DNA from: Benincasa hispida | Taxonomy: Eukaryota; Streptophyta; Magnoliopsida; Cucurbitales; Cucurbitaceae | Direction: 5' to 3' | Length of the DNA stretch: 64,000 bases | Assembly: GCF_009727055.1 (NCBI RefSeq) | Contig: NC_052357.1 | Coordinates: forward strand, 86,294,959-86,358,958 | In this document: in pieces, positions 1 to 12,942 of the stretch | How positions within the stretch are numbered: the stretch's first letter is position 1 | How the letters are laid out: each line of letters begins with the position of its first letter | Notes under the pieces: model-generated | Told to the model about the DNA's origin: nothing | Database searches by the model: none | Seen by the model: the letters and a program-made list of their open reading frames with translations, nothing else | Program-made: the position numbers and the translations under genes

Positions 1-1100
1 TCTTTTTTTTTTTTTAACAATTTAAGATTATTATTGAGAGCTTTTTTTTCTTTTTCTTTTTCTTTTTCCTAACGCCAATATGTGGAGTTGGAAATTCAAT
101 CCTTTAACCTTTTAATCAAGAGTAGATATGCTTAAACTAGATGAACTATACTTTGACATTGTTTTAGAGCACAAAAAAAAGACAATTACAAAATACGAAT
201 ATTTATGGTTTTTTAATTTTTTTTTTTTTAATTCAACTAACACATAAAATCAAGATTTTTGATAGAGAATATATGTCTTAATTAATCGAGCACATTAAAC
301 TATATTTAATACAAACTTCTTTATGTAGTCTTAAAATAGGTTTTTTTTTTTTTTTTTTTATGTATCATTTTCCATCATGTCTGCCTTAGATTTTTGGTTA
401 TATTTATCCCATTAATATAAGCTAAAGACAAAGTTGAATATCCTAAAGATTTTAAAAAATAAAATAAAATTGATTTTATATATAAGAAATAAAAGAATGA
501 TTTGAGTAATAGAAACATAGGACATGAGGCATAGTGACAAAGCAAAACGTAGCATTCATTTTTGTTTTGGACAATACCTAATGTGGAGAATGATGTGACC
601 TTATCAAATGGTGCAAATTTAATTTGTTGCCAACCAACTCCAACTTTATTGCCAAATAATAATAACAATAATAATTACTATTAGTATTATGACAATTTTT
701 ATTTGAGAATTTGATATTATAAATATCGGTAAGATACATGGAATATCTTTTCATTGTCAAATTAATTTGGGATACAACTTCGTATTTATCTAATATGGTA
801 TTAAATGCCAAAAACTTTATACAAATATTCGGTGCATAAAAAACTGGATTTTGATCCTGTAAAGACGAATCAAAGTACATCATCTTTTGAGAATCATGTT
901 CAGGATCTAACAAAGACGTATAACTCAGTTTGAAAAATAAAACAACTAAATTTATGATTTAAATATTTTCTACAAATCAGTTGAGGTTAATATTTTGTAG
1001 ATATATCCGTAAAATTGAAATATCAACATCAATATTTTAAACCTTGGCTTTGAGATAGAAACTCATGTTTATCTGATACACCTAGACTTTGAAAGTTTTA

Positions 1101-1373
1101 GGTGTCGTTTGGTAACCATTTGGTTTTTTTTTTTTTTTTTTTTTTTTTTTTGAAAATTAAGCCTTAAACACTACTTCCACATCTAAATTTCTCTTTGGTT
1201 ATCTACTTTTTACTAATGGTTTAAAAAATCAAGTCAAATTTTGAAAATTAAAAAAAAAAATTTATAAAAGCTTGTTTTTATTTCTGGACTAAGAATTCAA
1301 TAATTGTACTAAGAAAATAGACATGATCTTTAAAAACCAAAAATAAAAAACGAAATGGTTACCAAACTGTGCC
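1101..1373. mobile_element. MITE-like element, copy 1
   Basis: The left end reads GTGTCGTTTGGTAACCATTT, and the right end, read in reverse complement, begins GGCACAGTTTGGTAACCATT. The termini are therefore imperfect inverted repeats of about 25 bp. The body is AT-rich, has no coding potential and contains a 28-T run. A diverged relative lies at 7391-7685, with the same internal blocks (a TTCAA-TTGTACT(T)AAGAAA-like stretch near the right end). Small non-autonomous DNA transposon is the natural reading; the superfamily is not determined. Confidence 0.6.
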
Positions 1374-2769
1374 GAAAAAAATACTCTTGAACTCCTCTTC
1401 CTCTTCCTCTTCTTCTTTTGTTTATAAACAATATAAATTGTTGTGGTTGTTAGATGTCTAAAAATTAGAAAAAGTAAATATATTATCACTCTTATATAAA
1501 ATTATGGTTATGATTATCATTTATTTCATCTTAAAAGTCATCGTTAAAATTATTTACATAACCACATTTTAAACATCAGTTGTTAAATGATTTATTTGAA
1601 TTATGTTGTAATTAAAATGAAATCGTGTATATCTTGCAATTCTTCCGCATTAACCATTGTGTAAATTTTCATTCTATTTTATTGGAAAGAAACTCGTAAA
1701 AGATATTTTCTTTTGAACATTCATACTACAAAGTAAACTATTTAAAATTGATTAATCAAATCTCAATATCAAAAGGCATTTTTGTATAATTTAAAAGAAA
1801 AAATTATATATATATATAACTTCATTTCTAAATTTTAAGTCTGACAAAAGTGAAATGAAGATGATAAAAACTAAAGGAATCCAATATTATTGGTGGTTGC
1901 TATAAATAGCTCTAAATAGTAGTATGCTTTTTCTAAATAATAATTATGACAATAATGATAATAAAACAAGGCTATAACTCATAAGCCTATAAAACATAAA
2001 TAGAAGTACAAATAATTTGATTATGGTACTTTCATATGAATTTTTTTATGGAATTATAATCAAACCAATCACATTTAAAATAATATAATTAGTATTTTAT
2101 TCATCAAGTCAAATTTAAATTGACAAAAATAATAAATATATTCGAAATCTTCCTCATATACTTGAATCGTAGTACTATAATAAGATCGTTATTGAATCTT
2201 AATTTGATTGATATATATAGGTAAGTCTTACAATGAAAATTTAAAAACTAATTAAAAGTAACTTTCAAAATTTTGTTAATTTGATTCGAGACTTTTAAAA
2301 CATTTCATACAATTAGACAGTAATTAATTATATTATCTTAAAATTTACAATAAATTAATAGATGTACCAATTATAAATTTATAACAATGCCAGTAGATTT
2401 AAGTTGAAATTTTAGGAATAGAATTAAGATTTCAAGATATATAAACAATAACATCTCTAACTTGTACATGTGTTGTTTGTCCTCATCATTTTTTTTTTTT
2501 TAAAGTAAAGTCTAATTACAACATTGCACATGATGAATTACTTGTTATATATTAATGGTAATTAGGCAAATAAGCTTCGATTTCTCTCTCCTAACCTATA
2601 AACAAGAATGACAAATATCAAACAAACTTATTTTATCCAATTAGACTTTATCTTTAAGGGAATTAGACTTAATTATTAGCTCATGAACTCTTTAATACTA
2701 TAATCACAATGATACTTTTTTCATGTGTTAGATTATGGGTTAGCAAGACCCAAATAATTGTTACATCTA

Positions 2770-2773
<4 letters not shown>

Positions 2774-2801
<28 letters not shown>
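2774..2801. repeat. (TA)n microsatellite
   Basis: About 13 uninterrupted TA units, a typical plant dinucleotide microsatellite. It is likely length-polymorphic. Confidence 0.9.
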
Positions 2802-3299
2802 ATGGATATTTAATGGATATAAAATTAACTTTCTTTTCAATTTACTCTTTATTACTTTACAATTTTCTTTATAGTTCCATAAGTTTTTGAGATATAGTTA
2901 GTTAAGATGTGCGAGGAAGATTCACTTTTTTGGATAATGGAGGAATTTTTTTAGTACTACAATAGTATATATTTGTTATTTTCGTATTATATTTGATACG
3001 TTATGAAATGATATATCACACAATTCTTAAAGGTTTCTTCTATAATAAATAATGAATGGAGGTCGAGGTAGTCATAGTACTAAAAATTTTTCCTACAATA
3101 TTAAAATATGAAAAGTATTCTCATTCATTATTTGTTGAACCAACATTATTTAAGAATGATATGAGATTTATAACATTAAAGATTTATTGGTAAAAAAATA
3201 TTAATATGAATAGAATGAATAGTAAGAGACTATAACTTTTCTATATAGGGATGCTTTCAAATAAAAAAAATTGAGTTAACTTATTTACCAATATAGCAA

Positions 3300-3430
3300 A
3301 ATTTCATTATCTATCAATGAAAGACCGCGATAGACATCTAGCAGTATTTACAGTGATAGAAGTCTATCGTAGTCTATCATTGATAGACTGTGACATTCTG
3401 CCATACTTAAAAATATTTTTAGCCGTTTTT
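3300..3430. repeat. TCTATCA/TGATAGA dispersed repeat, copy 1
   Basis: This segment has several overlapping palindromic motifs of the form GTCTATCA-n-TGATAGAC, followed by an AAATATTTTTAG-CGTTTTT-ACCTTTTAAAACAATTA tail. The same motif-and-tail arrangement recurs at 6890-7075, and motif-rich stretches recur at 30545-30815 and 42885-42960. It is non-coding. It looks like a short dispersed cucurbit-type repeat whose palindromic core has been amplified. Confidence 0.55.
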
Positions 3431-6400
3431 ACCTTTTAAAACAATTACTTCAAATTTTTAAACTTTTTATCTTCAAAATTTCGAGAAATTATTAAATGAG
3501 GTGATCGTTACAATTATTTCATCTTATTTTTACATATTATTGATTGAGAGGCTACGAAAACTTAAATATCTAACTATACATAAAAGAATATATGTTAATT
3601 ACTATTGAATTATACTCGATAACTCAACGACTGTAGCATGTCCCGTAGTTGCCATAACTATAAGGTAAGATTCTCAAACTTTGCCGACCTTCCTCCATGT
3701 ACAATAATAATGCTATCCTTATGCAAATTGCTTCTTTGTAATTTAATGGCCAAAACTGTACCACAAAACAGCACATGCCGCACCCCATCGCCAATCTCCC
3801 ACATGCTCTCAACCTTTTCTTCTAATTTTCCACTTTCTTTATTATTCTCCAAAATAATATTTCCGTTGAATTTTGACAAAATATTAAAAATATACTTATC
3901 TCGCATTAAAAAAAAAAATTAAGAATGGTTCCATATCGTTGCAGTTAGAAACATGACTTGAAGCTTCTGTCTGCTAATTATTCTGTGAGTAGTATAAAAA
4001 TTTTGAGAATGTGTAATTAAGATCAGGGAGAGAATTATTCTGTGTGATTGTAACAAATTTTCACGTAGAAGATTTCTTGGTGGGTCGTAATTTTTCTTTG
4101 GATTGGATTTCTTGTTTTCTTTAATTTTTTCGGTCATTTTTCTGTTTATTCCTATAGTAATAGTGAGAGGTTTTTCTCAATAATATGTACCTCTTAAAAC
4201 CATATTAGATAAACATATATAAGTTTTATCTCAAAATTAATGGGTAATAAGCAATATCAAGTATTTGTTTGGTCTTCATAAACTCTGATACCATATTAAA
4301 TAAATAGAAAGTTTCATCTAAAAAATATTTAGTAATAGAATGAGTATTCTAGCTAACAAGGGTTTAGCTCAACTGACATTTATATCTATCGAGAATCAAT
4401 CGACAATTATGATGAGATAATTGTTGATTGTTTTGTTTTGGCCATTTATGGACATGGGTGGTGTTTGTTTAATTAAACCCTTTTGTTTGGTGAAAGTTTT
4501 TGTGGGATTGTTTGAATTAGAGAACCAGCTCAATGGGGTTGGCTTAAAACTTGAAGAAAACAATGCAGTGGCTGCAGATTTAGGACAGCTTTGAATTCAA
4601 TAACATGTTTCTCTCACACGGTTGTTTGTGAGCACCACATGTTTGTGAAAATGTCCAAACCAACCTTTTCTTTTCCTTCTTCCTTTTTTTTTCCCTAAAT
4701 TATTTTAAAAAATGCCCATAAACTTTATTAACTCTTTCAAAAATGCATTTGAACATATTTGAAGTAAAATGTTGGATGAAATGTTAACATGTTTGAATGT
4801 CAGTTTATTTCAAACTTAATTCAAACAAGAGTTCATGTCCAACATTTTAAAGGGTTATTGGAAGTGCTAAATTAGTTATTATAATCAGTATTTATCACGG
4901 TTTGTATTTGTGATGAAGACTATTTTAGACTATTTGGGGGTCCGTAATGAAATGTGGGTTTGAATTGTAATGTAATCCAAAATCCATGTTTGGATTGAAC
5001 ATTTTGGGTCTAATTTGTTATATTAAACTCACTTCGTTCTGACAGTTTTTAATTCAACCCTCTTTTTTACTATTTTCACATTTCATGATCCTATTTTCGT
5101 TCCACCTTTGATTCTTCATACACCTTTAATGGGTGTCGCGATGGGTCTATTTGCGATATTACTATGTATTATTTTGGAGATTTATAATTCTTCCATTTTA
5201 CTGGACGGAATTTCAAGCAATTAGATAGTATTTGCAATTTCTGAGGGTCGTTCTAGCTTTATACGAAATTCTTGATTAATAATAAGATAAATCAATTTTT
5301 GGGTTCTTGGGGGAACTCCATAGATTTAGAGAATTGGTTACTATTCCCGAATCGCACAAAAGAGATTAAAAAAAAAAAACTAGGGATATTGTAATGTAAT
5401 AAATTGGTATAAAAAATAGACAACTCAAGGCAAGTCGAAAAAAAGACAGTCGAATCAAAATAATTTGTGTTAAGTTCTATTTCTTTCAGAGGGCAATACT
5501 CTTCTGAATTCTAATAATCCATATTACATTTTAGCCTCCCAAACAACCCTTTTTTAGTTTGTAGGTTATAAATAATTTGGAACTTCAATTATTATACCAA
5601 GACATAAAAGGCAAGTTGGAAGCCCAAACGTCCCCTAAAAAAGTATTTTTTGAGACGTTCATAAAAGATCAAGTGCAATGTATCACAACGTTGGAAAGAA
5701 TAGAGTTTTTTTTTTCTTCTACAAATAAACAGTTGTTTTGTTTTTGTTTTTTTTTTTTTTTATGAGGGTAGATGATGAGGCAATGAGAAATATGACTATT
5801 TGGGGTAGCTATAAAGAAAGCCTAATATCATGGGGCATTGAAAAATGATTGGTTTAGGGGTCTGTGTGTGACAGATTCTTACTCTTTGAATTTGGACAAA
5901 GAAACTGATGTTGTGAAAAAGATGCATTGTCTTAGTACAATGAGGCAAGATGGCTGGCTTACCACCTTTCTCAGCTGTGAATTTAAATAAAGTCAATTCT
6001 ATCAACATGACTAAAGCCTGTCAATCGCCCTCTTTTGCTTCCTTCTAATTCATTATGATACTCATATTGCAATTTACACTTTTCATTTTGTTAGAGCTTG
6101 GTTAAATTTTGTGATATATACCATTCTCGATTCTAATCAAATCATCTCGTTTCTGAGACATGGTTAACGGTCCAAAAAAAAAAAAAAAAAACTTATAAAA
6201 GAATGATTTTAAGACATATTTGAGACTCATTTAAGATTTAGATTAATATATTTGACATGTTTTTCTTTTCTTTTTTATAACTAAATGTAGTAAGATCAAA
6301 TGGTTGTCCTAACTAAATAGTTGAGGATGAGTTCAAGCTAATTCAGACATTTATATATATTGTGTTAATCGTAATTTACTATCTAAATTTACATATTTAT

Positions 6401-6854
6401 TATATTCGAGACTTTTAGATTTTTAAAATATCTATTTAAGCTTGTTAGTGTTTTAAAAGTAATAATTGTTTGGATTGAATACAATTAAAACTGATTAACC
6501 TAACAACTATTTTTTTTTTATTCTGTGAAAAGATTATTAATTGATAGTTACAAAAACATGATAAGAATTGAAGTCTTTTTTTTTTTTTTTTTAAAAAAAA
6601 AAAGGAAGGATAATACCCCTTTTTTAATATAGATGGGTAACACTTGAACTAGTGTTTAAAGAATATATAAAAATATTTAATTTAATAATAATATATATTT
6701 TTTAAGTTTTAATACGTGAGAATGAAGATTTGTTGAAACCTGAAACCTCTAACTTTTTTATCTATATATTTTAACCAGTTGAATATTATAGTTGTGTTAT
6801 CTCCATAATTTAATTACTTTGACTTTGGAGCATAGCAATCACTTAGAGTTATTT

Positions 6855-7075
6855 TTAAATATAGGAAAATATGTCAACTTTTTTACAAATATAGTCAAAT
6901 GTTATAATCTATCAATGTCTATCAATGATAAACACTGATTGACATTTATCAATGTTAGTTATGTCAATCACTAACATTAATAAATGTCTATTAGTATCTA
7001 TCATTGATAAATAGTCACATTTTACTATATTTGAAAATATTTTTAGTAATTTTTCTATTTAAAACAATTATCCAA
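6855..7075. repeat. TCTATCA/TGATAGA dispersed repeat, copy 2
   Basis: Same family as 3300-3430: a leading 'atgtcaactttttacaaat' block, a core of TCTATCAATG / CATTGATAAA motifs in both orientations, and the tail AAATATTTTTAGTAATTTTTC with AAAACAATTA. No coding potential. Confidence 0.55.
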
Positions 7076-7390
7076 TAATTAATTTAATAGAGAGTAGTAG
7101 TTTGTAACTTGATATTTAATTAATAATTAATATTATTCTTTTCTTAAAAAATAATAATGAACATAATTCTTACTTGTCATTGCTTTTAGGCTTCGGTGAT
7201 TTAATAAATACTACTTATTTGACTTTAATTAACATTATTCTTGCCTCATATAATGTCATATTTATTAATTTTTATGCTCGCGTACACCTTATCAACTTTC
7301 TCTCTCTTCTTATTCTCTACCCTCCATGAGGTTCAAAGTATATTTTTGTCCCAAATCTTAATATTTTGAAATGAAATTTTAAATTCTACA

Positions 7391-7685
7391 TCGTGTTGGA
7401 TAATCATTTTGTTTTTTATTTTTGTTTTTTAAAATTAAAGTTATGAATGCTACTTCTACCTTCTAATTTCTTTCTTTCTTACCTGTCTTTTTTTTTATAT
7501 AGAAAAAACTAAGTCATATTTTAAGAATTGAAAATAGTAGTTTTCAAAACATTGTTTTTGTTTTTAGAATTTAGTTAAGAATTCAACCATTGTACTTAAG
7601 AAATATGCAAATTATTATAAGAAATGTGCACAAAATAAACTTAGTTTTCAAAGACTAAACATCAAATAGTTACTAAATGGGGCGT
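7391..7685. mobile_element. MITE-like element, copy 2
   Basis: Diverged relative of the element at 1101-1373. It starts TCGTGTTGGATAATCATTTT and ends with AAATAGTTACTAAATGGGGC. The interior shares order and wording with copy 1: the 'aattcaaccattgtacttaa' block and a T-rich left half. Non-coding. The two copies are far enough apart in sequence to imply an old family. Confidence 0.5.
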
Positions 7686-8045
7686 TAATATTTTAAAATG
7701 AAATAAATAACTGCCATTTTTTTTATGTGAATTAGCATGTAAAACAAAATTTATCTTATCCTTTCAAATAATTCCATTTCAAGAAAATATATTTGCTAAA
7801 ACAATTTTTTTAATGCAAAATGTCTTTAACACAAAACACATGTTTAGAATAGTTTGGTTGTATAATTTGTTAATTCTGTTTTTGAAAAGTTAATTTTCCT
7901 AATTGTTTTGTTTTGTATGATTTTAAAAATTAACCCATATAATAGACTTTTTCAATAATAATTAGTATCTTTATCTGATTAAGCTATGTCCATATTAATT
8001 TGTGTTGTTGTATTTTACTATAAAATTTAGAGCAAATATCAATTT

Positions 8046-8350
8046 ACACTTTTAAATTTCAGGATTTGTATCAATTTAAATCCTAAACTTTGAGGGTTAT
8101 ATCAATTTAAATTCTGAATTTTGAAATTATATTAATTTAAACCCCAAACTAATAATTTTATCAATTTAAACCCTAAACCTTTATAAGAGTATCAATTTAA
8201 ATCCTGAACTTTCATAAATATATTAATTTAAACTCTGAACTTTTATGAATGTATCCAAATAAAACATAAGGGAGAGTTTAAATTGATACAATTATAAAAA
8301 TCTAGAATTTAAATTGATACACATATAATAGTTCAGAGTTCAAATTGAAA
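8046..8350. repeat. About 31-bp tandem repeat with inverted half
   Basis: At least six tandem units of about 29-31 bp share the core TCAATTTAAA(T/C)CC(T/C)(A/G)AAC, beginning near 8046, 8076, 8107, 8137, 8167 and 8198. From about 8270 the same core appears in inverse orientation (GTTTAAATTGATAC, AATTTAAATTGATACA, GTTCAAATTGAAAC), so the whole block is a fold-back array. No coding potential. Similar 'aactttgaaagg' wording occurs in the first intron of the WD40 gene. Confidence 0.65.
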
Positions 8351-11299
8351 CCATTATTTTAAATTGATATAATTATTAATTTAAGCTTTAAATTTGTGAT
8401 TTATCTCAAATTATTTCATCTTAAAGTACAGTTTTTTTTTTACCTGAAAAACCGAGAAAATAGAATTAAAGCATGACCACATAATTATAATAATAATAAT
8501 TAAATAAAAGTAAATTCTTATATTCTCATATTTAATTCTAATACAGGCTGTTAGGAATCAAGGCACGAGGTTTTATTAATAACAAATGGTCTATCTNTAT
8601 ATATTTGAATTATATTAATTATAATTTGTCAATGAATTATTAATGAGAATTAAAAAGCATCCAAAGACATTGTCTATAGTTAGTGGGAAGGAGGATTCTT
8701 ACACACATATATAATTGATCTACTTTTCTCTATTTCTAATTCAACCAAAAAAAAAAGTCTTCTATTTTTTGTTTTAAACAAATCTTTTAGTATTTTATTT
8801 TAGAAATATTTCATCAGTGATTCTTTCTAGAAGCTACCACAACAACCAAATGGAACATTTCTCCCTTCCTTTTTTTTTTCCCCTATGAAAATGACAATCT
8901 CTTAGAATAAATTTAAATTGTTTAATTCCATATTAGTTTTTGTATTATGGTTTAACATTCAAATTTTATGATTTTAACCCAAATTGCTTAATCTAAATGG
9001 AATTAGAAAAAAGAAAAGAAAAGAAAAGAAAACTCTCCAAAATTAAAAGTTTTTTTTTAATAAAATATTTCATCTTATTAAAACTAGAACAATTTCTACC
9101 CTTGGATGATATTAATGAACATTTTTCTAAAAAAAAAAGAACTACTTGATCGAAGCAGAGTATATTGCATGAAATTATATAAATGTTATGAGTTATAACA
9201 TTGGTTGGATGCTATTACGCAAAGAATTAATGAAGAATCTAATTATTATTCATGACTCACACAAATATAAGACTTTACTTATTCTTAAATAGGAAAAATA
9301 TAACCGTCAATTACGAGCTAATATTAAATTAATAATAAAGAATTAATTAAACTATTTTACAGTTACTAAAAATTTCTCATTTAATATTAAATCAATACAT
9401 GTAATAAATGCAAAGAAAATATAGTTGTGGTACATATATAAATTACTTACTATCTTTTATCAAACACTCATTTCAAGTGCAACAATATCCATTATTAACT
9501 CTCAATAGAGAGACAATAATGCAAGGTATAAGTTTAAAATCTTTTAAAGAATTACAATGTATCAATTTTACCATATATAAAAAAGTTGTGTCCATTCATT
9601 TTTATTTGTAATAATCAATTAAAACACGAGTATAAACTCTCTAAATTTTAACTTAAAATTCTATGTTAAATTTTGTAATATACATGTTATTCCACTGTTA
9701 AAAGACTGTGAATGATTTTTTTTTTTCTTTTTTTCTTTTTAGAAAGAAAAAGTAGATTTATAAACCTAATTTTGTGATACATGGAATGTAATTAAGAAAG
9801 TAGAGGAAAGTAAAAATAACAATGAACAATTCATTTCACCTTAAAAAAAAGTGTATGAACTTGAGCCTATCAGATAAAAGGCTGCTCCAATTCCACCAAA
9901 CAATCACACTAATCAAGAAACACCATTACATGAAGGGAAGGCCTATGATTGCGTGCTTCCAAATCCCAATAACTCAAAAGATTTTTTTCCTTTCTTTCTT
10001 TTGGCCATAGTTTTTTTTTTTTTTCTCATTTTAAATTTCTTCTAATGGATTCGAATTCGGTTAGTCTTTAGTTGTATTTTAATTTCAACGATTTAATAGT
10101 CGTAGCTTCGAATATGTATAGTAGCATGTCAATCTTGTTATAATGGAATTAGATTATGAAGTTTCTCTTGTTAAAATATTAGCTATACCGAAGGGTCTTC
10201 TTTTTACAAAATTTCTTTCCCGCCTCAAAATTAATGTTGAATCCAAGCTATCAACCAAATTTCTAGAGAGAAGAATTGTTGGTACATTGAAGACATCAAA
10301 AAGCTTGAGAAGAATTTTGATTCGATTTCCTTTATACATTGATATCTTGGCAAAAGAAGCAAGATCTAATGGTCTTAATTCTATATGGTGCTCTAATTAT
10401 CCCACGTGGACTGTAAAAATTGTCCTCAAGGATAATATTTCAAATTATCCCTAAGTGGTTACTTAATAAATTTTTTTATATTCAATTAAAAAAAGTAGCA
10501 GGTTAATACGAAGACGATTTCAAACTAAATAAATTATAGATTGAATATTAGACAACACAACATATTTGAGGTAGAAAAGTAACATAGCAAAATCAAAATA
10601 GTTTATTTTAAAAGATTTGAAAATCAAAGTTAATATTTTTAAGGTTTGACCAAAATGAACAAACTAAATAAGTTATAGCTTCATATTTATATTCACCAAA
10701 ATCGTATAAATATAAAAGTTGAAGCACTAAAATGAAATTTAAATTTGTTTTTCTTCCATTCAAATCAGGCTTATTTTGTTGGTGTGGTAAAAGCTTAAAC
10801 TTGAGCATCCATATTACAACACAGAGAAACTTTTATGACTGATTTTGTTGAAAAGACAGCCCTATGTATATATATTTTCAGCTTTATCCATAAGTCTTTT
10901 CAGAGATTCCCAATACATATTTCATTTGTTGATGATCCAATTTTCCTTTTTGGTTTGTGTTATTCCCAATGGTCAGACAATATATCATAACTTACTTTTT
11001 TTCTAAAATATATCTATTTTTTTTTTTCCATTAAATCTTTCCTAATGTTTCTCCTCTACTTGTATTTCTTTAAAAAGAATAATATTAATAATAAAAAAAA
11101 CTTGACACTAAATTTTATGATCATGTATCAATTTTAACTCTACAATTTTAATTTCATCAAATTTAGATGTGTTGTAATTTTAATTTTAATCTATACTATA
11201 TATGAAAGAGATTACGAGAGAAGAATCTTTACATCCCCATTTTATCCTTATATCTTTTAATAATTCCTATTTTACCATTTGTTATAATTATTCGAGTTG

Positions 11300-11660
11300 A
11301 GATGGTTACACATGAAGTGATGTATATTCTTTAGTGTATGGATGTGGTCTAGACCATAATTATGAACAGTCTAACGATAAATATATGTTTAAATGAACAA
11401 TGACGTACTTTACCCCATTACAACTATTCAAACTGCGTTATTATTAGTCTAAATGGTATTTCATTTCGTATGAACCATACATATGAAACATCACAATCTG
11501 AGTGTGGTGATATGTTTGAATAGACAAACACGCATTTTGCCTTGGTCAAAGTAGTTGCACAATGAAGTAGTGTATCCTTTCGTGTATGGGTGTGATTTAA
11601 ATCACATATATGAAACGTCACAAGTGAACATTTGTTTAAATGTATAATCCAGCTATCTGC
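11300..11660. repeat. Diverged tandem repeat of about 120-130 bp
   Basis: Three related units begin near 11304, 11436 and 11555. Each carries a variant of 'gaagt(g)atgta', 'gtgtatgg(a/g)tgtg' or 'atatgaaac(a/g)tcacaa', followed by 'tgtttaaatg'. The preceding sequence CTATACTATATATGAAAGAGATTACGAG resembles the opening of plant Helitron-type repeats, and a related opening recurs near 30225. I cannot identify a 3' hairpin or CTRR terminus, so only a repeat is claimed. Confidence 0.35.
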
Positions 11661-12942
11661 GAGTTAAGTTCCTATTTTATCTTTCTTCTCAAATAGCGGC
11701 AACTATCTGAGTTAAACAATGTAAAAGACTATTTCATTAATTAAAATCTCTTTAAACATTTTTCTTATGTGTACTGAAATAGAAATAGAAGTGTCACAAA
11801 CATCGCACACGTTATGGCCTAGTCTTTAAAAGAGTTGCAATTTTAACACCAAGTTATCAACCATCAAATATGGTTAAAAAAGAGTTGTTTGTTGTGTATC
11901 TGTCGAATTATAAAATATATTTAGTACACAAAATTGTTAATTAAAGTTTTTTTTTTTTTTTTTTTTTTTTTTTTGTCGTTGAAGTCTATTAATTTTGGTA
12001 AAGTTATTTAATAGTTAATTTGTGTCTTCGTCAAACTATTTTTTTTTTTGTAAAACTGTATTTTTTTAATTAATAAATTTATATTAAAATGAGGTTAATT
12101 CAATGGTAATTGACATAAGCTTTTTCTTTAGAGATCGTGGGTTTAATCCCCTAGCTCCATCGTTGTTGTACTACAAAAAAGAAATTAATGAGTTTATGAA
12201 AATTTTTATATTGTATTATGTTAAAATTAGGGATCGAATTAGTGAAAATTAAACCTATGATAAATATTGCAAAACTTATTTATGTTTGTAGTATAATTTG
12301 ATGAAATTAAAATTTTATTGTCTAATTTAACCTATGAAATTAAAATTTTCATATTAGTTCAATTAAAAAATTAAAAATTTCATAGGTTAAATTTTATTGT
12401 CTAATTTAACCTACAAAATTTGACTAAAGAGAACGTAGTTCAATTCACACATGCATGTATCAGTGACCACGAAGTTGGTTCATATTTCCCCCCTAATGTA
12501 CTAAAAAAGAAGAAGAAGAAGAAGCAAACAAATGGAATTTATATATGATTTATAATTTAGACCATTTGTTAAGATTACATTTGAAAATATTTGTGAATTC
12601 ATTTTTTTTTTTAAGTTTATGCATACAATTCTTATACATGTGTGGACTTCTACAAATGTCAAATTAATAAAATAGACCATAAATTAAAACTCTCACACAA
12701 TGTGATAATGCTGGTGCAAAAATTGTAATTATTGGTCCAAGGTTTATATTGATACATTTCTAAAACTCATGAGTATAAATTAATATACTTTTCTAAGTAT
12801 ATATGATTGAGGTCACATTTACCCCCAGTGAAAACGTAATAGATTAATGGGAATAAAAAAATGAGTTCCATTTAATCACTTTTAGTGTTGCTTACTTGTG
12901 TTATGCATTCGTTACTGTTACTATTACCACTATAGTTACCGT

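Larger units (their letters stand above)
1..12942. other. Gene-poor AT-rich intergenic region
   Basis: I see no gene I can support across this stretch. Its open frames are short, low in complexity and lack recognisable domains or exon structure. It holds homopolymer runs (28 T at 1124-1151; 28 T at 11947-11974), a TA microsatellite, MITE-like copies, tandem/fold-back repeats and copies of a TCTATCA/TGATAGA-rich dispersed repeat, listed separately. One ambiguous base (n) lies at 8597. A 103-codon frame at 10143-10454 has no family resemblance that I recognise. Confidence 0.7.

Noticed and set aside
10143..10454. 103-codon plus-strand frame
   Set aside because: No recognisable family and no exon or promoter context; it lies in repeat-rich AT DNA with an overlapping minus frame of similar length.
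11190..11700. Possible Helitron
   Set aside because: Only a 5'-like CTATACTATATA opening is seen; no 3' hairpin or CTRR end could be placed.
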